Of a DNA stretch of 64,000 bases, positions 36,861-46,853 are shown one piece after another. The position numbers were made by a program, and so were the translations under genes. The notes under the pieces are model-generated. The model ran no database searches. It saw only the letters and a list, made by a program, of their open reading frames with translations, and had not been told where the DNA came from. The DNA lies in NCBI GenBank assembly GCA_026315105.1, contig JAOYRU010002293.1, forward strand, positions 1 to 64,000, written 5' to 3'. Positions within the stretch are counted from its first letter, which is position 1; each line of letters begins with the position of its first letter. The stretch comes from Locusta migratoria (lineage: Eukaryota > Arthropoda > Insecta > Orthoptera > Acrididae).

Positions 36861-38123
36861 ATGGGAAAGCTGACCGCTAAGCAAATTGAAAATCTGACGA
36901 CCCCGGGTACCTACGAGGACGGAGATGGCCTACGTCTCCTGATCAAGCCCAATGGGAAGAAATACTGGGTATTGCGCTTCCAGCTCTCCGGAAAGCGCAG
37001 GGAGATGGGGTTAGGCACCTATCCTGCAATCGGCCTAAAGGAGGCTCGACAAAACAGCAGCGACAAGCGCCGTTTACTGCGCGATGGTATTGACCCCTTA
37101 CAGGCTCGTGACAATGAACGAGCGGCACAGGTGGCCGCTGAGCAGCAACGTAAAAACAGGTCCATCACGTTCCAGGACGTGTCAGTCGATTACATAGAGG
37201 CTCATCGTGCTGGCTGGAAAAACGTCAAACACGCCCAGCAGTGGACTAACACACTAGCTACTTACGCCGCTCCCGTCATCGGTGACCTCGCCACCAACCA
37301 GATCACCACCGAGAACATCCTTGATATTCTAAAACCCATCTGGGGCAGCAAAGCCGAAACAGCTAGCAGGGTTCGCAACAGAATCGAACTAGTGCTCGAT
37401 GCCGCCAAAGCGCGTGGACTACGAGACGGTGAAAACCCAGCACGCTGGCGTGGACACCTCGACAAGTTGTTGCCGCCGAGTTCCAAGGCCAAACGTACCC
37501 AAAACCACCCGGCATTACCCTACTCGGAATTGGCTCGCTTCATACAGGCACTTGAAAGTGTCGAAGGACAATCCGCCTGCGCACTCAAAATGACTATCCT
37601 CACTGCCTGCCGAACCAGTGAGGTTCTTGAGGCTGACTGGAGTGAGGTTGATTTGAAAACCAAGCTATGGACGATTCCGGCGATACGAATGAAGGCGGGG
37701 AAAACTCATACCGTGCCGCTGTCTGATGCGCTAATCGCACTGCTCGAAACTCTCCCACGAATCAAAGGTAGCTCATTGCTGTTTCCAGGGGCTCGTAAAG
37801 GTCGACCCATTAGCAATATGGCTATGTTAATGACCTTGCGTCGCATGGACCAAAAAGACCTGGATGATGGTGGCAGGGGCTGGCGAGATAGCAATGACAG
37901 GGTTATTACTGCTCACGGGTTTCGCAGCACATTTAGGGACTGGGCTGCTGAATGTACGCCCCATGCACGCGAAGTCTGCGAGATGGCTTTGGCTCACGTT
38001 GTCGCTAACGGTGCCGAGGCCGCTTACTGGCGCAGCGATTTGCTGGAAAAGCGCCGTGTACTGATGGCTGATTGGGCCGACTATGTAACCCTCAAGGTGC
38101 ATGGATCAACCACTGCTGAGTAA
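36861..38123 (+). CDS. DUF4102-type tyrosine integrase (island integrase)
   Basis: 420 aa. N-terminal DUF4102 arm-binding domain (1-95; GDGLRLLIKPNGKKYWVLRF), core-binding domain (about 100-195) and catalytic domain. The catalytic set is complete: Arg251 in TACRTSEVL, His352 and Arg355 in HGFRSTFRDW, His379 in LAHVV, and nucleophile Tyr389 in AAYWRSDLLEKRR. It is the P4-like type carried by tRNA-inserted islands. It reads into the island. Confidence 0.93.
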   Translation: MGKLTAKQIENLTTPGTYEDGDGLRLLIKPNGKKYWVLRFQLSGKRREMGLGTYPAIGLKEARQNSSDKRRLLRDGIDPLQARDNERAAQVAAEQQRKNRSITFQDVSVDYIEAHRAGWKNVKHAQQWTNTLATYAAPVIGDLATNQITTENILDILKPIWGSKAETASRVRNRIELVLDAAKARGLRDGENPARWRGHLDKLLPPSSKAKRTQNHPALPYSELARFIQALESVEGQSACALKMTILTACRTSEVLEADWSEVDLKTKLWTIPAIRMKAGKTHTVPLSDALIALLETLPRIKGSSLLFPGARKGRPISNMAMLMTLRRMDQKDLDDGGRGWRDSNDRVITAHGFRSTFRDWAAECTPHAREVCEMALAHVVANGAEAAYWRSDLLEKRRVLMADWADYVTLKVHGSTTAE

Positions 38124-38234
38124 TTTCTGGACCCTCGTAGGATGAAATGAATGGCGCAATGCCGCTCGATTCAATTGAAAAATAATTCAGTCACACATCA
38201 CCGTAATGACATCCCCACCATGGAGTTTCAAACC

Positions 38235-38564
38235 ATGTCATTGCAGTGCCCTCGCTGTAACTCACCTAAAATCGCCTCACTCCATCAGGCTATGAAAATT
38301 AGCGCGGCCATTGGCACCCTAGGCGGCGCTGCTCGTGGCGCCAGCGCCGCACTTGCAGGCAGTCAGGCAGGTGCGCTCATCGGCGCTATGGCCGGTCCTG
38401 TCGGCATAACCCTCGGCTCGGTATCAGGCGCAATCCTCGGTGGCTTGGCCGGCGCTGTCGGCGGCTGTGCGCTCGGCGCCCAATTTGGTGAGTCGCTAGA
38501 TCGCCATGTACTCGCCCACAACCTCTGCCTGATCTGTGGGCATCGCTTCAATATACCGGTTTAA
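38235..38564 (+). CDS. Zinc-ribbon protein with glycine-zipper membrane segment
   Basis: 109 aa. An N-terminal CPRC and a C-terminal CLIC form a split zinc ribbon around a long Gly/Ala-rich hydrophobic stretch (about 25-85) with GxxxG repeats. GGAG lies nine bases before ATG 38235; ATG 38220 is possible. Proteins of this form occur beside DUF932 genes on Pseudomonas islands. Role unknown; may insert in the membrane. Confidence 0.65.
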   Translation: MSLQCPRCNSPKIASLHQAMKISAAIGTLGGAARGASAALAGSQAGALIGAMAGPVGITLGSVSGAILGGLAGAVGGCALGAQFGESLDRHVLAHNLCLICGHRFNIPV

Positions 38565-38658
38565 CCCCCTTACTCCTCCCCCTCTTTTTATCTCCGCCCG
38601 GACGGTACTACGCGATGCGTGGAGCTTATGCCGGCTAGCCCCCCAAGGAAAAGTAATC

Positions 38659-39627
38659 ATGGCTCACCTTATCGAAACAATGGCCTACGTCGGACAAGCA
38701 CCATGGCACGGTCTCGGCTCTGCCCTTTCACCAAAACAACCTTTGGAAATCTGGCAGCGTGAAGCCGGCATGGATTGGCAGATTCAGGAAAGTCCGGTTC
38801 ACTTCAAAGCTGACGCCATCGGACACCTGGGCACCATTCATTCGTTTGCAGAACAGAAGGTGCTCTTTCGTTCTGACTCCAAAGCCCCACTATCAGTAGT
38901 ATCTCAACGCTACCAAGTGGTCCAGCCCCGCGAAGTCTTGGAATTTTACCGAGACCTGACTGAAGTGTCCGGCTATGAGCTGGAAACCGCTGGAGTGCTC
39001 AAAGGCGGTCGTAAGTTCTGGGCGCTAGCGCGAACGGGACAAAACACCGCATTGAAGGGCAATGATCAAGTCAATGGCTATTTGTTGCTCGCGACCTCCT
39101 GTGACGGCACGCTCGCCACCACGGCCACGCCGACCAGCGTTCGCGTGGTCTGCAACAACACTTTGACCATCGCACTGGATGGCACCACTCGCGCAATCAA
39201 GGTGCCGCATAGCACCCGCTTCGATGCTCGGGTCGTCAAAAAGCAGTTGGGTGTAGCAGTCTCGCAATGGAACGAGTTCATGTATCGCATGCGCGTGCTG
39301 GCCGAGCGTAAAGTCCAGTGGCATGAGGCAATGGGGTTCTTCATGAACGTACTGTGTGACGTAACGCCCAATAGCAAATTACCTGAAGTCCTGCCCAACG
39401 AACGCGCCCTGCGCAAGGTACAAAGCCTGTACGAGGGACTCGGTCGTGGCGCAACGCTTGAGTCGGCGCAAGGCACTGCCTGGGGTCTGCTGAACGCCGT
39501 GACCGAGTATGTCGACCACGAGCGCAGAGCACGTAGCACCGAGTACCGCATGGACTCCGCTTGGTTCGGCCAGGGGGCGCAAATCAAGCAAAGGGCATTG
39601 GAGGCAGCCCTGCAACTCGCGACCTGA
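38659..39627 (+). CDS. DUF932 phage/plasmid-like protein
   Basis: 322 aa, matching the TIGR03299/DUF932 layout: start MAHLIETMAYVGQAPWHGLG, RYQVVQPREVLEFYRDL, NGYLLLATSCDGTLAT and VRVVCNNTLTIAL. AAGGA precedes the ATG. Carried by plasmids, phages and integrated elements; molecular role not established. Confidence 0.85.
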   Translation: MAHLIETMAYVGQAPWHGLGSALSPKQPLEIWQREAGMDWQIQESPVHFKADAIGHLGTIHSFAEQKVLFRSDSKAPLSVVSQRYQVVQPREVLEFYRDLTEVSGYELETAGVLKGGRKFWALARTGQNTALKGNDQVNGYLLLATSCDGTLATTATPTSVRVVCNNTLTIALDGTTRAIKVPHSTRFDARVVKKQLGVAVSQWNEFMYRMRVLAERKVQWHEAMGFFMNVLCDVTPNSKLPEVLPNERALRKVQSLYEGLGRGATLESAQGTAWGLLNAVTEYVDHERRARSTEYRMDSAWFGQGAQIKQRALEAALQLAT

Positions 39628-39654
39628 AATGCCTTCTCCCCTCCAACCATAACG

Positions 39655-39686
39655 CCCGTTCAGCACCGAGCTCAACGGGAGTTTTT
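39655..39686 (+). terminator. Terminator after DUF932 gene
   Basis: CCCGTT (39655) and AACGGG (39674) arms followed by AGTTTTT, between two converging genes. Confidence 0.6.
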
Positions 39687-39709
39687 ATGTCCGCAACCAT
39701 ATGACGAAA

Positions 39710-39955
39710 TCACAAACCTGCTTCGAAAAGCAAATCTGACGGCTTACATTGCAACGCCGTTGCAATTCGGAGAATGTTCAAAAAAGTAACATTTCTCTCT
39801 CCCCGCTCAATTTTCCCCATGTGGGAACGATCAATCCCAGCAGCATCTGCCAAGGCTTCTTGCGACAGCATATGTCCTAGTCGTCGCGCACGTACTACCG
39901 CACCAAGCGCTACCAGGTCACCGTCTTTATCGTGGTTTGCAGAGATTCTTGCCAT
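39710..39955 (-). CDS. XRE-family HTH regulator
   Basis: 81 aa, nearly all HTH_3 domain: RRLGHMLSQEALADAAGIDRSHMGKIERGERNVTFLNILRIA in pieces. Single-domain Cro/CI-like repressor of the type found on mobile elements. The next gene upstream on the other strand starts at 40082, so both may share a control region. Confidence 0.82.
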   Translation of the reverse strand: MARISANHDKDGDLVALGAVVRARRLGHMLSQEALADAAGIDRSHMGKIERGERNVTFLNILRIATALQCKPSDLLFEAGL

Positions 39956-40081
39956 GTCGAAAATCGTCGCGCTATGATGCTTTCACGACCACGGTATTTA
40001 CGACCCTTTTTTAATATTTCTGTGACTCTGAGTAGAGCTAGCAGAAGGCCTTCCTACCCCCCAATACGGAGAATTTGAAAT

Positions 40082-40441
40082 ATGTCTCTACCAACAGTAA
40101 ATGGATTGAATGAATTTCAAATAGAAACCCTTCTAAAAGCCAAAAAATCTTTTGAGATTGTAGGCTTGCGAAGCCAATTTACTAAAAGCGTGATAATTGT
40201 CGAAAAAAAGATAGAAAGCTTAGATTTAAAGTGTCGGGTAAAAATCGATATTAAAGGTGCTATAGCTCAAGGCGGCATTCTGGGCACTATAATTGGAATA
40301 TCTTCTCTACCTGTCGGCGCCGTCTTAGCCGCCACGGCTACTGTGGCCAGCGCTGGCCACACTCTAGCAACTTACAATCCCGACTACGAAATCATAAAAG
40401 ACTACGCCAATAAAAAACTAAAAGTCATCTACAAGAAATAG
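40082..40441 (+). CDS. Small protein with Gly/Ala-rich hydrophobic segment, unknown
   Basis: 119 aa, visibly AT-richer and Lys-richer than its neighbours. Basic N-terminal part (1-60), then a hydrophobic GTIIGISSLPVGAVLAATAT region (about 75-98) and a Lys-rich tail. No family recognised. Codon use suggests it came with the secreted-protein gene behind it from a lower-GC source. Confidence 0.6.
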   Translation: MSLPTVNGLNEFQIETLLKAKKSFEIVGLRSQFTKSVIIVEKKIESLDLKCRVKIDIKGAIAQGGILGTIIGISSLPVGAVLAATATVASAGHTLATYNPDYEIIKDYANKKLKVIYKK

Positions 40442-40492
40442 CAGCCGACGAAATCAAACTCCACTCCTGCGCACACTTCAGAGCTTAATAAA

Positions 40493-41305
40493 TTGAATAC
40501 AAAATCTGTCATACTAAAAACAGCCAGCCTTATTTCGTTCGCACTCTCTGTAAACGCCCAAGCAGAAGTTGACTACGGGTACATGTATCCGCCCATGCTA
40601 CCAAATGAACAAAGCATGAACGATTTACCTTATGCTATTCCGTGTGCAGAGGCTAAAAATCAGTTTGGAGCAAAATTTTACCGTTGCACTTGGTATGCCC
40701 TTCCAAGGAATATTACACAGTGGAATGCACAGCAACAGCGTAACGTTACTCTCAGCAACCATATCAGCGGCAAATGTGTACGAGGCACTTGCCGTGCATC
40801 CAATGGCTCAGGTATCTATGGAATGTACGGCCAAGATCTCCGCTTTAGTCTCTCCATTTACTATTACATCTATGAAAGTGAGGATGGTTATCCGATTGCC
40901 TATCGTATGGATGGCGGGCCAAATAAAAAGGGGAAAGAGGTTACCTACGCTCAAGCCCGTACAACACTTCAGGACTTCTTTCTTGATCACGGCATCAGCA
41001 AAACGAGCGCAAAAGACGCTATTGCTGCCTACTCGTTGGATGCGACGAGTGATTCGTCAGTCGATGAGGTGCCACAGGTCGAAAAGACACCAATGACAAA
41101 ACCCACAAAAATCATCGAAGTAAAAGAAGCTTGGTGCAACCCGCGTGCAGACGATGAGTGCACCATAAATGGGAAGAAAGTAGCAAAGTCTGAGCTAAAG
41201 CAATACCTGCCAGCGGTTTATGAACTAGAAGTACTCAATGCGGGTGGGTATTGTGAGCACCCGATTTGCTATGACAAAAATGACAAACCGATTGGTATCA
41301 ACTAA
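40493..41305 (+). CDS. Secreted Cys-rich protein, unknown
   Basis: 270 aa starting at TTG 40493. Signal peptide about 1-24 (SLISFALSVNAQA). The mature chain has eight cysteines, paired along the chain (CAEA...CTWY; CVRGTC; CNPRADDEC; CEHPIC), and a Tyr-rich middle (RFSLSIYYYIYES). This suggests a disulfide-stabilised periplasmic or exported protein. AT-rich codon use. No family recognised; an effector or surface role is only a guess. Confidence 0.6.
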   Translation: MNTKSVILKTASLISFALSVNAQAEVDYGYMYPPMLPNEQSMNDLPYAIPCAEAKNQFGAKFYRCTWYALPRNITQWNAQQQRNVTLSNHISGKCVRGTCRASNGSGIYGMYGQDLRFSLSIYYYIYESEDGYPIAYRMDGGPNKKGKEVTYAQARTTLQDFFLDHGISKTSAKDAIAAYSLDATSDSSVDEVPQVEKTPMTKPTKIIEVKEAWCNPRADDECTINGKKVAKSELKQYLPAVYELEVLNAGGYCEHPICYDKNDKPIGIN

Positions 41306-41623
41306 CGTAAAGGCACGGAGTTTTTCGTGCCTTTATTTTTTCTTAAAATGCAAAGATAGCAGATTTAATTTAAAGCAACTAAGCAATAGCAGCCGACTCA
41401 TTTACCTTCATCTGATACCGCTAATGCACAGCAACATGCCCGCAGCAAATTTCAACCGACATATATACCGCGCAAGAGTGACCGCCTCCAACAGCATGGC
41501 ATCACCTTATTTTACACCCAAAAGCCTGCGGCTAAAAAGTTTAAAACTAATTCAAAGCGATCAAAACAGTCACAAACTCGCATATTTACCAAAAGTTTAT
41601 TAAGAAGCTCTTCCCTCAAACAC
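41306..41623. other. 318-bp AT-rich stretch after the secreted-protein gene
   Basis: Begins with a strong terminator: TAAAGGCACG (41308) and CGTGCCTTTA (41326) arms followed by a T run. Beyond it I see no gene with a ribosome-binding site. Confidence 0.6.
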
Positions 41624-41983
41624 TCACCCCCCTGCTGGTGCGTGAACCAACTGATTACGAATGCTCCGCAACTCCTTGATGCAGTTTCGCGCCTCTCTCG
41701 TGAAACGCTCGACACTGGCGCTCCACCTCTAATCAGGCACGCGAAGGACGGCAGCTAGGTCAAGCCTCTTCATAGATCGGATTCGCTTCTCTTCGACGCG
41801 TCGTTGCTGTTGAAGGGGTAAACGATTGACAATATTATCGACCCACCCTGCCCCCTGCGCGGTAAGCTTTGTTTCCAACCTCCACGCTATTATTCCTCCA
41901 GACGCTATAGCAGCTCGTTCATCCCGGAACTCCAAAAAAACTTTTTCATTGGTATCCACATGCTTCGTTTGAGTTTCAGTCAC
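41624..41983 (-). pseudogene. Hypothetical protein with in-frame amber stop
   Basis: From GTG 41983 the frame reads 84 codons to TAG at 41729-41731, then continues open for 34 more codons to TGA at 41624-41626. The continuation contains ELRSIRNQLVHAP, a HEPN-like R-x4-H segment and clearly protein-like. A single CAG-to-TAG change would explain the break (VPD-stop-RWSASVERF). Weak ribosome-binding site, so the assignment is tentative. Confidence 0.4.
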
Positions 41984-42237
41984 GAGTTTGAGCGCCTCGA
42001 GTCAAAAACCCAACTTCGCCCAGTATTTTTTTCGAGCCATGATTACTCTTGGACTTACTCATGACGGCATCACTTGAATCTAATGTTCCTTATCATGCTC
42101 GAACTAGTTAATAATTTAAGCCCTCCTCTTTCCAAAGCCAGGATAGTTCTATAGAAGAGGGACCTAAACTGACGCGCATTCGAGCGAGGAACTCGATCAA
42201 CACATCGCCGCGGTGACAATCTCCGTTTTACCTGCGT

Positions 42238-44865
42238 TTATCGCCGCGAAGGCGAAAAGCTAGGCGCACTTGCCTGCAGTTTCTCTAACACCTTCTGGTA
42301 CGCCAAATCCCCCTCAGCCTCTCGAGCAGGGATCACTTCTCCATGTAACTGAGCACGCAGGTCATCCCAACGCTCCAACAGAACCTTCCAGTTATGCTCG
42401 TCGTAAGTCCCTCGAAAGATCACCGGATGCACATCAATACGCGGCAGCTCTGAAGCTGGACTCCCCCGTTCCAGCGCCTCACCCAACCGGCGGCTCCAAT
42501 GACTGCCCACACGATCGACTCGGCCTATCTGTTGTTCGACCACCCCGGGATTCCACTCCGGGTGCATGAGGATGACGGTCTTGCATGCCAGATGCAGGTT
42601 GAGGCCTTCGCGGCCGACGGTAGATTGGGCTACGAGAACACGGGGAAAGCTATTCGGGCGGTTGAAGGCCAGTTGCAACAAGCGGCGGGTAGATTGTTCA
42701 GTGCCGCCGTACATCAGGCGAGCGAAACCTCCCTCCTGGTGGGCAAACTCAGGCTGTAGACGGGCGAGTAGCAGTTCCCATTGCAACGCAATTTCGCCGG
42801 TATCCGGTGTGTGGGGATTGTCGTCCGTGTGCTGGTCGCCGGCAGCGCTCAGCAGTTGGCAAAAGGCGGTGCACGCTTGCTCAGGCGTCAGATGTTCGAC
42901 GTCCCCGCCAGTGAAGTCGAGGATCGCCCGGGTAAACAGCGCTACGGGATGTTTCTCGGCGGTGCCCACCAGATCCTTGTTGAGCTCAGCCTCCTGAAGG
43001 CGTTTGAACATTGCGCGGGATACCTGCTCATGTTCGGGGAGGCCCGCATCCAACCAGCCGAGCAGACGCCGGCGTAGCTGCTCACGACGTGTGCTGTGGG
43101 TGCTGTATTGATTGGCCAGCAACTCAGGGATGGAGCTGAGTTTCAGCCGGCAATTCAGCTGACGGTGCGCAATCTCCACTGCTACCCATTCCGAATGGTC
43201 ATCGGACTCGTCGGCACGAGCATGGATTACGCTCTGCGGCCAGTAACGGCCGGCCTCAAGGCTACGTAGCATTTCACGCGCGTTCAGCAGCCGGACCAAG
43301 GCCCGCATGGGTGCGGTGAAACGGCCGAACACCAGCACCTTTTCCTCTTGTTCGTGTGCGGCTTCGATGGCCGTGATGGTGGCCAGGATTGCTGGGTGCT
43401 CGAACAAGTGGTGGGGATTCTGAAACGCCTGAGCAGCCGTCTTCAACCACCACTGCACGCGTTGCTGGCGCTTGTCATCGACCGCGCTGGACTGTCCGTC
43501 ATTCGGCAGGGCAGAAGGCCCCGCTGGTTCATTAATTTGCGCCAGAAGGTCAGCGATGCCATGCCCATTGGCTAGGGTCAATCGCAAGCGTTTGGCCGTT
43601 GAGTTTTCGTCCAGTCGCGAGGCCACGGACAGCGCCTCGGTTGCGCACACAGCCTGTCGCCAAGGTAACTTCAGCGTGCGTACATCCACAATGACGGGCT
43701 TTTGGGTGTTGCGATAGCTTTCCCCTTGAGTTTCTTGGGCGAAGCGTGAAACGTCGGCGTCTTCACGTTTATCCCGGCGCAGCAGATAGGGGCTCAACGT
43801 CGATTGAAAGGCACTCGCTGCAGCCTGATATTGTTGACGGGCCGTGTCGCTGGAACGCCAATGAGCTCGTAGATGACGGATGGCCTGCGCAAAGTCGTTG
43901 ATCACAGGCTGAAGTTGATCGCGCACTTTTTCGTCGAGACCAAGCCGTTCGAAGGTTTGCCGCCATTGCTCGGCATCCAGCTCCACAGGAGTCGCTGTCA
44001 TGCACAAGCGACGGCTGTGCTGAGTTCCCTGCACCAGGTTACCGAGCAACCGGCTCAGGCCGCTGTCGGTGCCGCGACTTTTGTGGGCCTCGTCGATCAC
44101 CAGCAGGTCGAAGGAGCCCAGGCCAAACCCGACCACCTGCTCAAGCCAACTCCGATGAGGAGTACCGCGGCGGTAATTGGTGTGAGTATCGGGGTTTGGC
44201 CAGAAATGCCCGGTCGTGACGTCAGTCAACCAGGTGTAAGCGGGGTGCGCGGCGTCTTCGCTGATACGCGCAACAATGCTGGCAGCGGCTCGCTTGACCC
44301 TTTCATCATAAGAGCCTGACAGGTGGTAGCCATTTGGATACTTGAAACCTGCCTCCTTGCGCCAGCGTGCGAAGACTTCCGGCACCAACTCTCTGCGCCA
44401 GCGCGTTGCATTCTCGCCCATACGCCAGTTGGCAAAGGTATGGGACAGCACCAGGATTGGCTCCTGAAACCATGGCTTTTTATCAAGAACCTCTTCGGCA
44501 CTTCTGGCTTCAAAGTAGCCGTGCAGACCACGCAACATAGCGGGAGTTGTAACGCCTCCCAGTTTCAACTCGGCCTGCCACTGATAGCCCAGCCCTGGCG
44601 GGGCGATGACGGCGGTTCGACCGCCAGCGTCCTTGACTGCGCGAATCAGCTCGACAGCGATACGGGTCTTGCCCATACCCACTTCATCGGCCAGCACTAC
44701 CCCGTGTTCGCCAATACGATCGGCCAACGCATGCAGGCTGGCTCGCTGGCCTGGATTCAGGTGCGCAGCCGCCTCACCCGCGTCATCTGCGACTTGTTGC
44801 TGTTGCATCGCCCGTTCGCGCAGTGAGGCCGCAACGGCTGCCCAACTGAAGGCTATCCGCTTCAT
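42238..44865 (-). CDS. SNF2/DEAH-type helicase
   Basis: About 875 aa from ATG 44865. Superfamily-2 helicase motifs: Walker A ADEVGMGKTR (60-67), DEAH in LLVIDEAHKSRG (258-261), motif III MTATP (289-293), a long insert, and a C-terminal RecA domain with STVGREGLNLH and motif VI EQQIGRVDRVGSH. No nuclease domain seen. Its start overlaps the stop of the PLD gene by 4 bp, so both are translated together. A helicase paired with a PLD nuclease recalls defence modules such as DISARM, but no methyltransferase is present. Confidence 0.88.
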   Translation of the reverse strand: MKRIAFSWAAVAASLRERAMQQQQVADDAGEAAAHLNPGQRASLHALADRIGEHGVVLADEVGMGKTRIAVELIRAVKDAGGRTAVIAPPGLGYQWQAELKLGGVTTPAMLRGLHGYFEARSAEEVLDKKPWFQEPILVLSHTFANWRMGENATRWRRELVPEVFARWRKEAGFKYPNGYHLSGSYDERVKRAAASIVARISEDAAHPAYTWLTDVTTGHFWPNPDTHTNYRRGTPHRSWLEQVVGFGLGSFDLLVIDEAHKSRGTDSGLSRLLGNLVQGTQHSRRLCMTATPVELDAEQWRQTFERLGLDEKVRDQLQPVINDFAQAIRHLRAHWRSSDTARQQYQAAASAFQSTLSPYLLRRDKREDADVSRFAQETQGESYRNTQKPVIVDVRTLKLPWRQAVCATEALSVASRLDENSTAKRLRLTLANGHGIADLLAQINEPAGPSALPNDGQSSAVDDKRQQRVQWWLKTAAQAFQNPHHLFEHPAILATITAIEAAHEQEEKVLVFGRFTAPMRALVRLLNAREMLRSLEAGRYWPQSVIHARADESDDHSEWVAVEIAHRQLNCRLKLSSIPELLANQYSTHSTRREQLRRRLLGWLDAGLPEHEQVSRAMFKRLQEAELNKDLVGTAEKHPVALFTRAILDFTGGDVEHLTPEQACTAFCQLLSAAGDQHTDDNPHTPDTGEIALQWELLLARLQPEFAHQEGGFARLMYGGTEQSTRRLLQLAFNRPNSFPRVLVAQSTVGREGLNLHLACKTVILMHPEWNPGVVEQQIGRVDRVGSHWSRRLGEALERGSPASELPRIDVHPVIFRGTYDEHNWKVLLERWDDLRAQLHGEVIPAREAEGDLAYQKVLEKLQASAPSFSPSRR

Positions 44866-46853
44866 GGCAGGACCCCAAGGGGATGTGAGGTGTCGAGTTT
44901 CCAGTGGGCCTCGATATTGCTCAGTGCGGTTTCGTAGCGCTTCCCTTCCGGATGGTCCGCTGTCTCGGCAAAACAAGGCCTGAACGCAGGTTGGCGCAAG
45001 GCATGAATGGGGTTGATTTCGAGTGTCAGAAACTGCTGCAACAACCCGCAACCGGCGGCCTGAATAAGTGATTGCTCCAGTCGGGCGCACCACACCGGCC
45101 AATCCCGAGGCTCCAGAGCAGTTTGTTTCGCTGCGATGCCTTCGATCAGTTCCATAATTTGCCGGATCGGGTAACGCGCCGCTTCTTTTCCTGGCGCAAT
45201 GGCTCCCTGTTTGTCGGCAGAGCGCTTGCTATCGTCGAACGCGTCGGGCAGTTCTTCTTCACTGGGCGACTGTGGAAAACTATCGAGTTGCATCCACGCA
45301 TCCTCCAGGCTGATTTCTGGCAGCTCGGTGGCAGCCAACCGGCCAAACCCATCCAGCACTGGCACCGTCATAACATGCGTTGTACCCGCATCTTGCCAGC
45401 TGACAACCACCTGCCGCGGTCGTGGTCCGCACCAGGCGAAGCCTTGACCCTCAACATATGCACAAGGCTGTCGCGACGTATCCAGCACTGAGTAATCGCC
45501 CCGAGAGCGATCATCGGCGCTCAACCAGCTTTGCTCTGGTGTATCCGTGTCCCGCCACATCAAGTAAGCCACGGGCGCTGCGCTGAACACCTCGCTCCCC
45601 ACCTCAAGATCCTTGCCTTGCTGCAGCGTCTCAGGGACGCATTCCTGCTCCCACTGAATCGGCAGGTAATAGCCAATCGATTCGGGATCAGTTCCCCCCG
45701 ATTTTGCCGGGTACCAGTTCAAAGGCGTCGGAGCGAATACCACCCCGGCCTCAAGGTTGCCCGTCGATCGCCCCATCTTCAGGGTGAAGCCTTGCCGGGT
45801 AAGATTGCCCGAGCCAAGGTACAGCCATGGGCTGGCTGTTTTTTCCGAATGCCCGGTCTCGCTGGCGCTGAAAATGAATTTGGCATGCAAGGTGCGTTTT
45901 TGCACGTCAGGAAAGTAGGCCGGCTGAGCCGCAGGTCGTACGCTGACGCTGGCAGCCGTCAAGTTCGCGGCTGCCGCTGCAATGCCCTGGCAGCTCGCCT
46001 CGTTGACAAACAGATCTACGGTGCTGGTCGCCGTCAGCAGACGCGGTTCTCCTTCTTCACCGCGCAAGCGCCTGATGATGCTCAACGGGACCGATGCATG
46101 CTCACCGGGCATTGAAGACTCATAAAAACCCGAGCCCATGGCCAAGTAGTTACGCGCCGTTTCTCGACCCGAGGCATAAACGACTCTGGCTGGCAGTTGG
46201 GCGAGCAGCGACGCTTTTCGGTTATCGAAGAAACGCGCGTTCAATCCGGAAGCTTTCGGCTTGACCTGTTTGAGCAGGATCGCATCCATATCCGCCACGG
46301 CCTTGGCTGTCAGCGGATTGGCAAGCAGCGCACGGTCGTCGTAATGCTCACGCAGCCACAGCAGTAAACTCCAGGCACTGCAGATATCTGTCCGGACCTG
46401 CTGCGTTGCCTCGGTGGGTACTACTAGTTCGTCGCTGCACACGTCCAGGCGCCAGATCAGGTCAAGGCTCTGCTCTAATGTCTGCCGGGTCCAGTTGCCG
46501 GTGGACACAAGCAAACGCAAACACCAGGCGTCGCTCTTGTTAGTGCTGCGGTAACCCAGCACCGCGACCTTGGCGTGCATCAGGTTGAATGGCAAATCGG
46601 CTTTCGCCCAAGGTAAATGCAACAGGCCCGGCACTTCGACCGGGGTAATCTGGATCGCGCGCGGGTCCAGCATCAGTGCCAATAGCGTTTCCCCGGCATA
46701 GGCACGCTGATTGGCTTGCTGATGGCTGAAACGCTCAAGCGCATCGTTGAGAAACCTGTCGTCAGCCGAAAAGCCGCACAGCCAACCGAAGTGGCCAGTA
46801 AAACCGTCCGGCGTTTCGAAGTGTTGGGCCAGAGAGGCAGGAGCATGACTCAT
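44862..46853 (-). CDS. PLD-superfamily (Tdp1-like) phosphodiesterase
   Basis: 663 aa with two HxK...N half-sites: H93/K95 with N120 (MHAKVAVLGY ... STGNWT) and H323/K325 with N350 (LHAKFIFS ... LGSGNLT). That spacing is like tyrosyl-DNA phosphodiesterase and PLD nucleases, which use one covalent His. The C-terminal 250 aa have no family I know. Overlaps both neighbours by 4 bp. By context it cuts or trims nucleic acid for the helicase. Confidence 0.85.
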   Translation of the reverse strand: MSHAPASLAQHFETPDGFTGHFGWLCGFSADDRFLNDALERFSHQQANQRAYAGETLLALMLDPRAIQITPVEVPGLLHLPWAKADLPFNLMHAKVAVLGYRSTNKSDAWCLRLLVSTGNWTRQTLEQSLDLIWRLDVCSDELVVPTEATQQVRTDICSAWSLLLWLREHYDDRALLANPLTAKAVADMDAILLKQVKPKASGLNARFFDNRKASLLAQLPARVVYASGRETARNYLAMGSGFYESSMPGEHASVPLSIIRRLRGEEGEPRLLTATSTVDLFVNEASCQGIAAAAANLTAASVSVRPAAQPAYFPDVQKRTLHAKFIFSASETGHSEKTASPWLYLGSGNLTRQGFTLKMGRSTGNLEAGVVFAPTPLNWYPAKSGGTDPESIGYYLPIQWEQECVPETLQQGKDLEVGSEVFSAAPVAYLMWRDTDTPEQSWLSADDRSRGDYSVLDTSRQPCAYVEGQGFAWCGPRPRQVVVSWQDAGTTHVMTVPVLDGFGRLAATELPEISLEDAWMQLDSFPQSPSEEELPDAFDDSKRSADKQGAIAPGKEAARYPIRQIMELIEGIAAKQTALEPRDWPVWCARLEQSLIQAAGCGLLQQFLTLEINPIHALRQPAFRPCFAETADHPEGKRYETALSNIEAHWKLDTSHPLGVLP

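Noticed and set aside
41238..41603. 121-codon open frame overlapping the secreted-protein gene end
   Set aside because: No ribosome-binding site, it runs across a strong terminator and its sequence has no protein-like pattern.
44866..45102. 79-residue N-terminal extension of the helicase
   Set aside because: It lies inside the PLD gene in another frame; ATG 44865 overlaps the PLD stop by 4 bp, as elsewhere in the operon.
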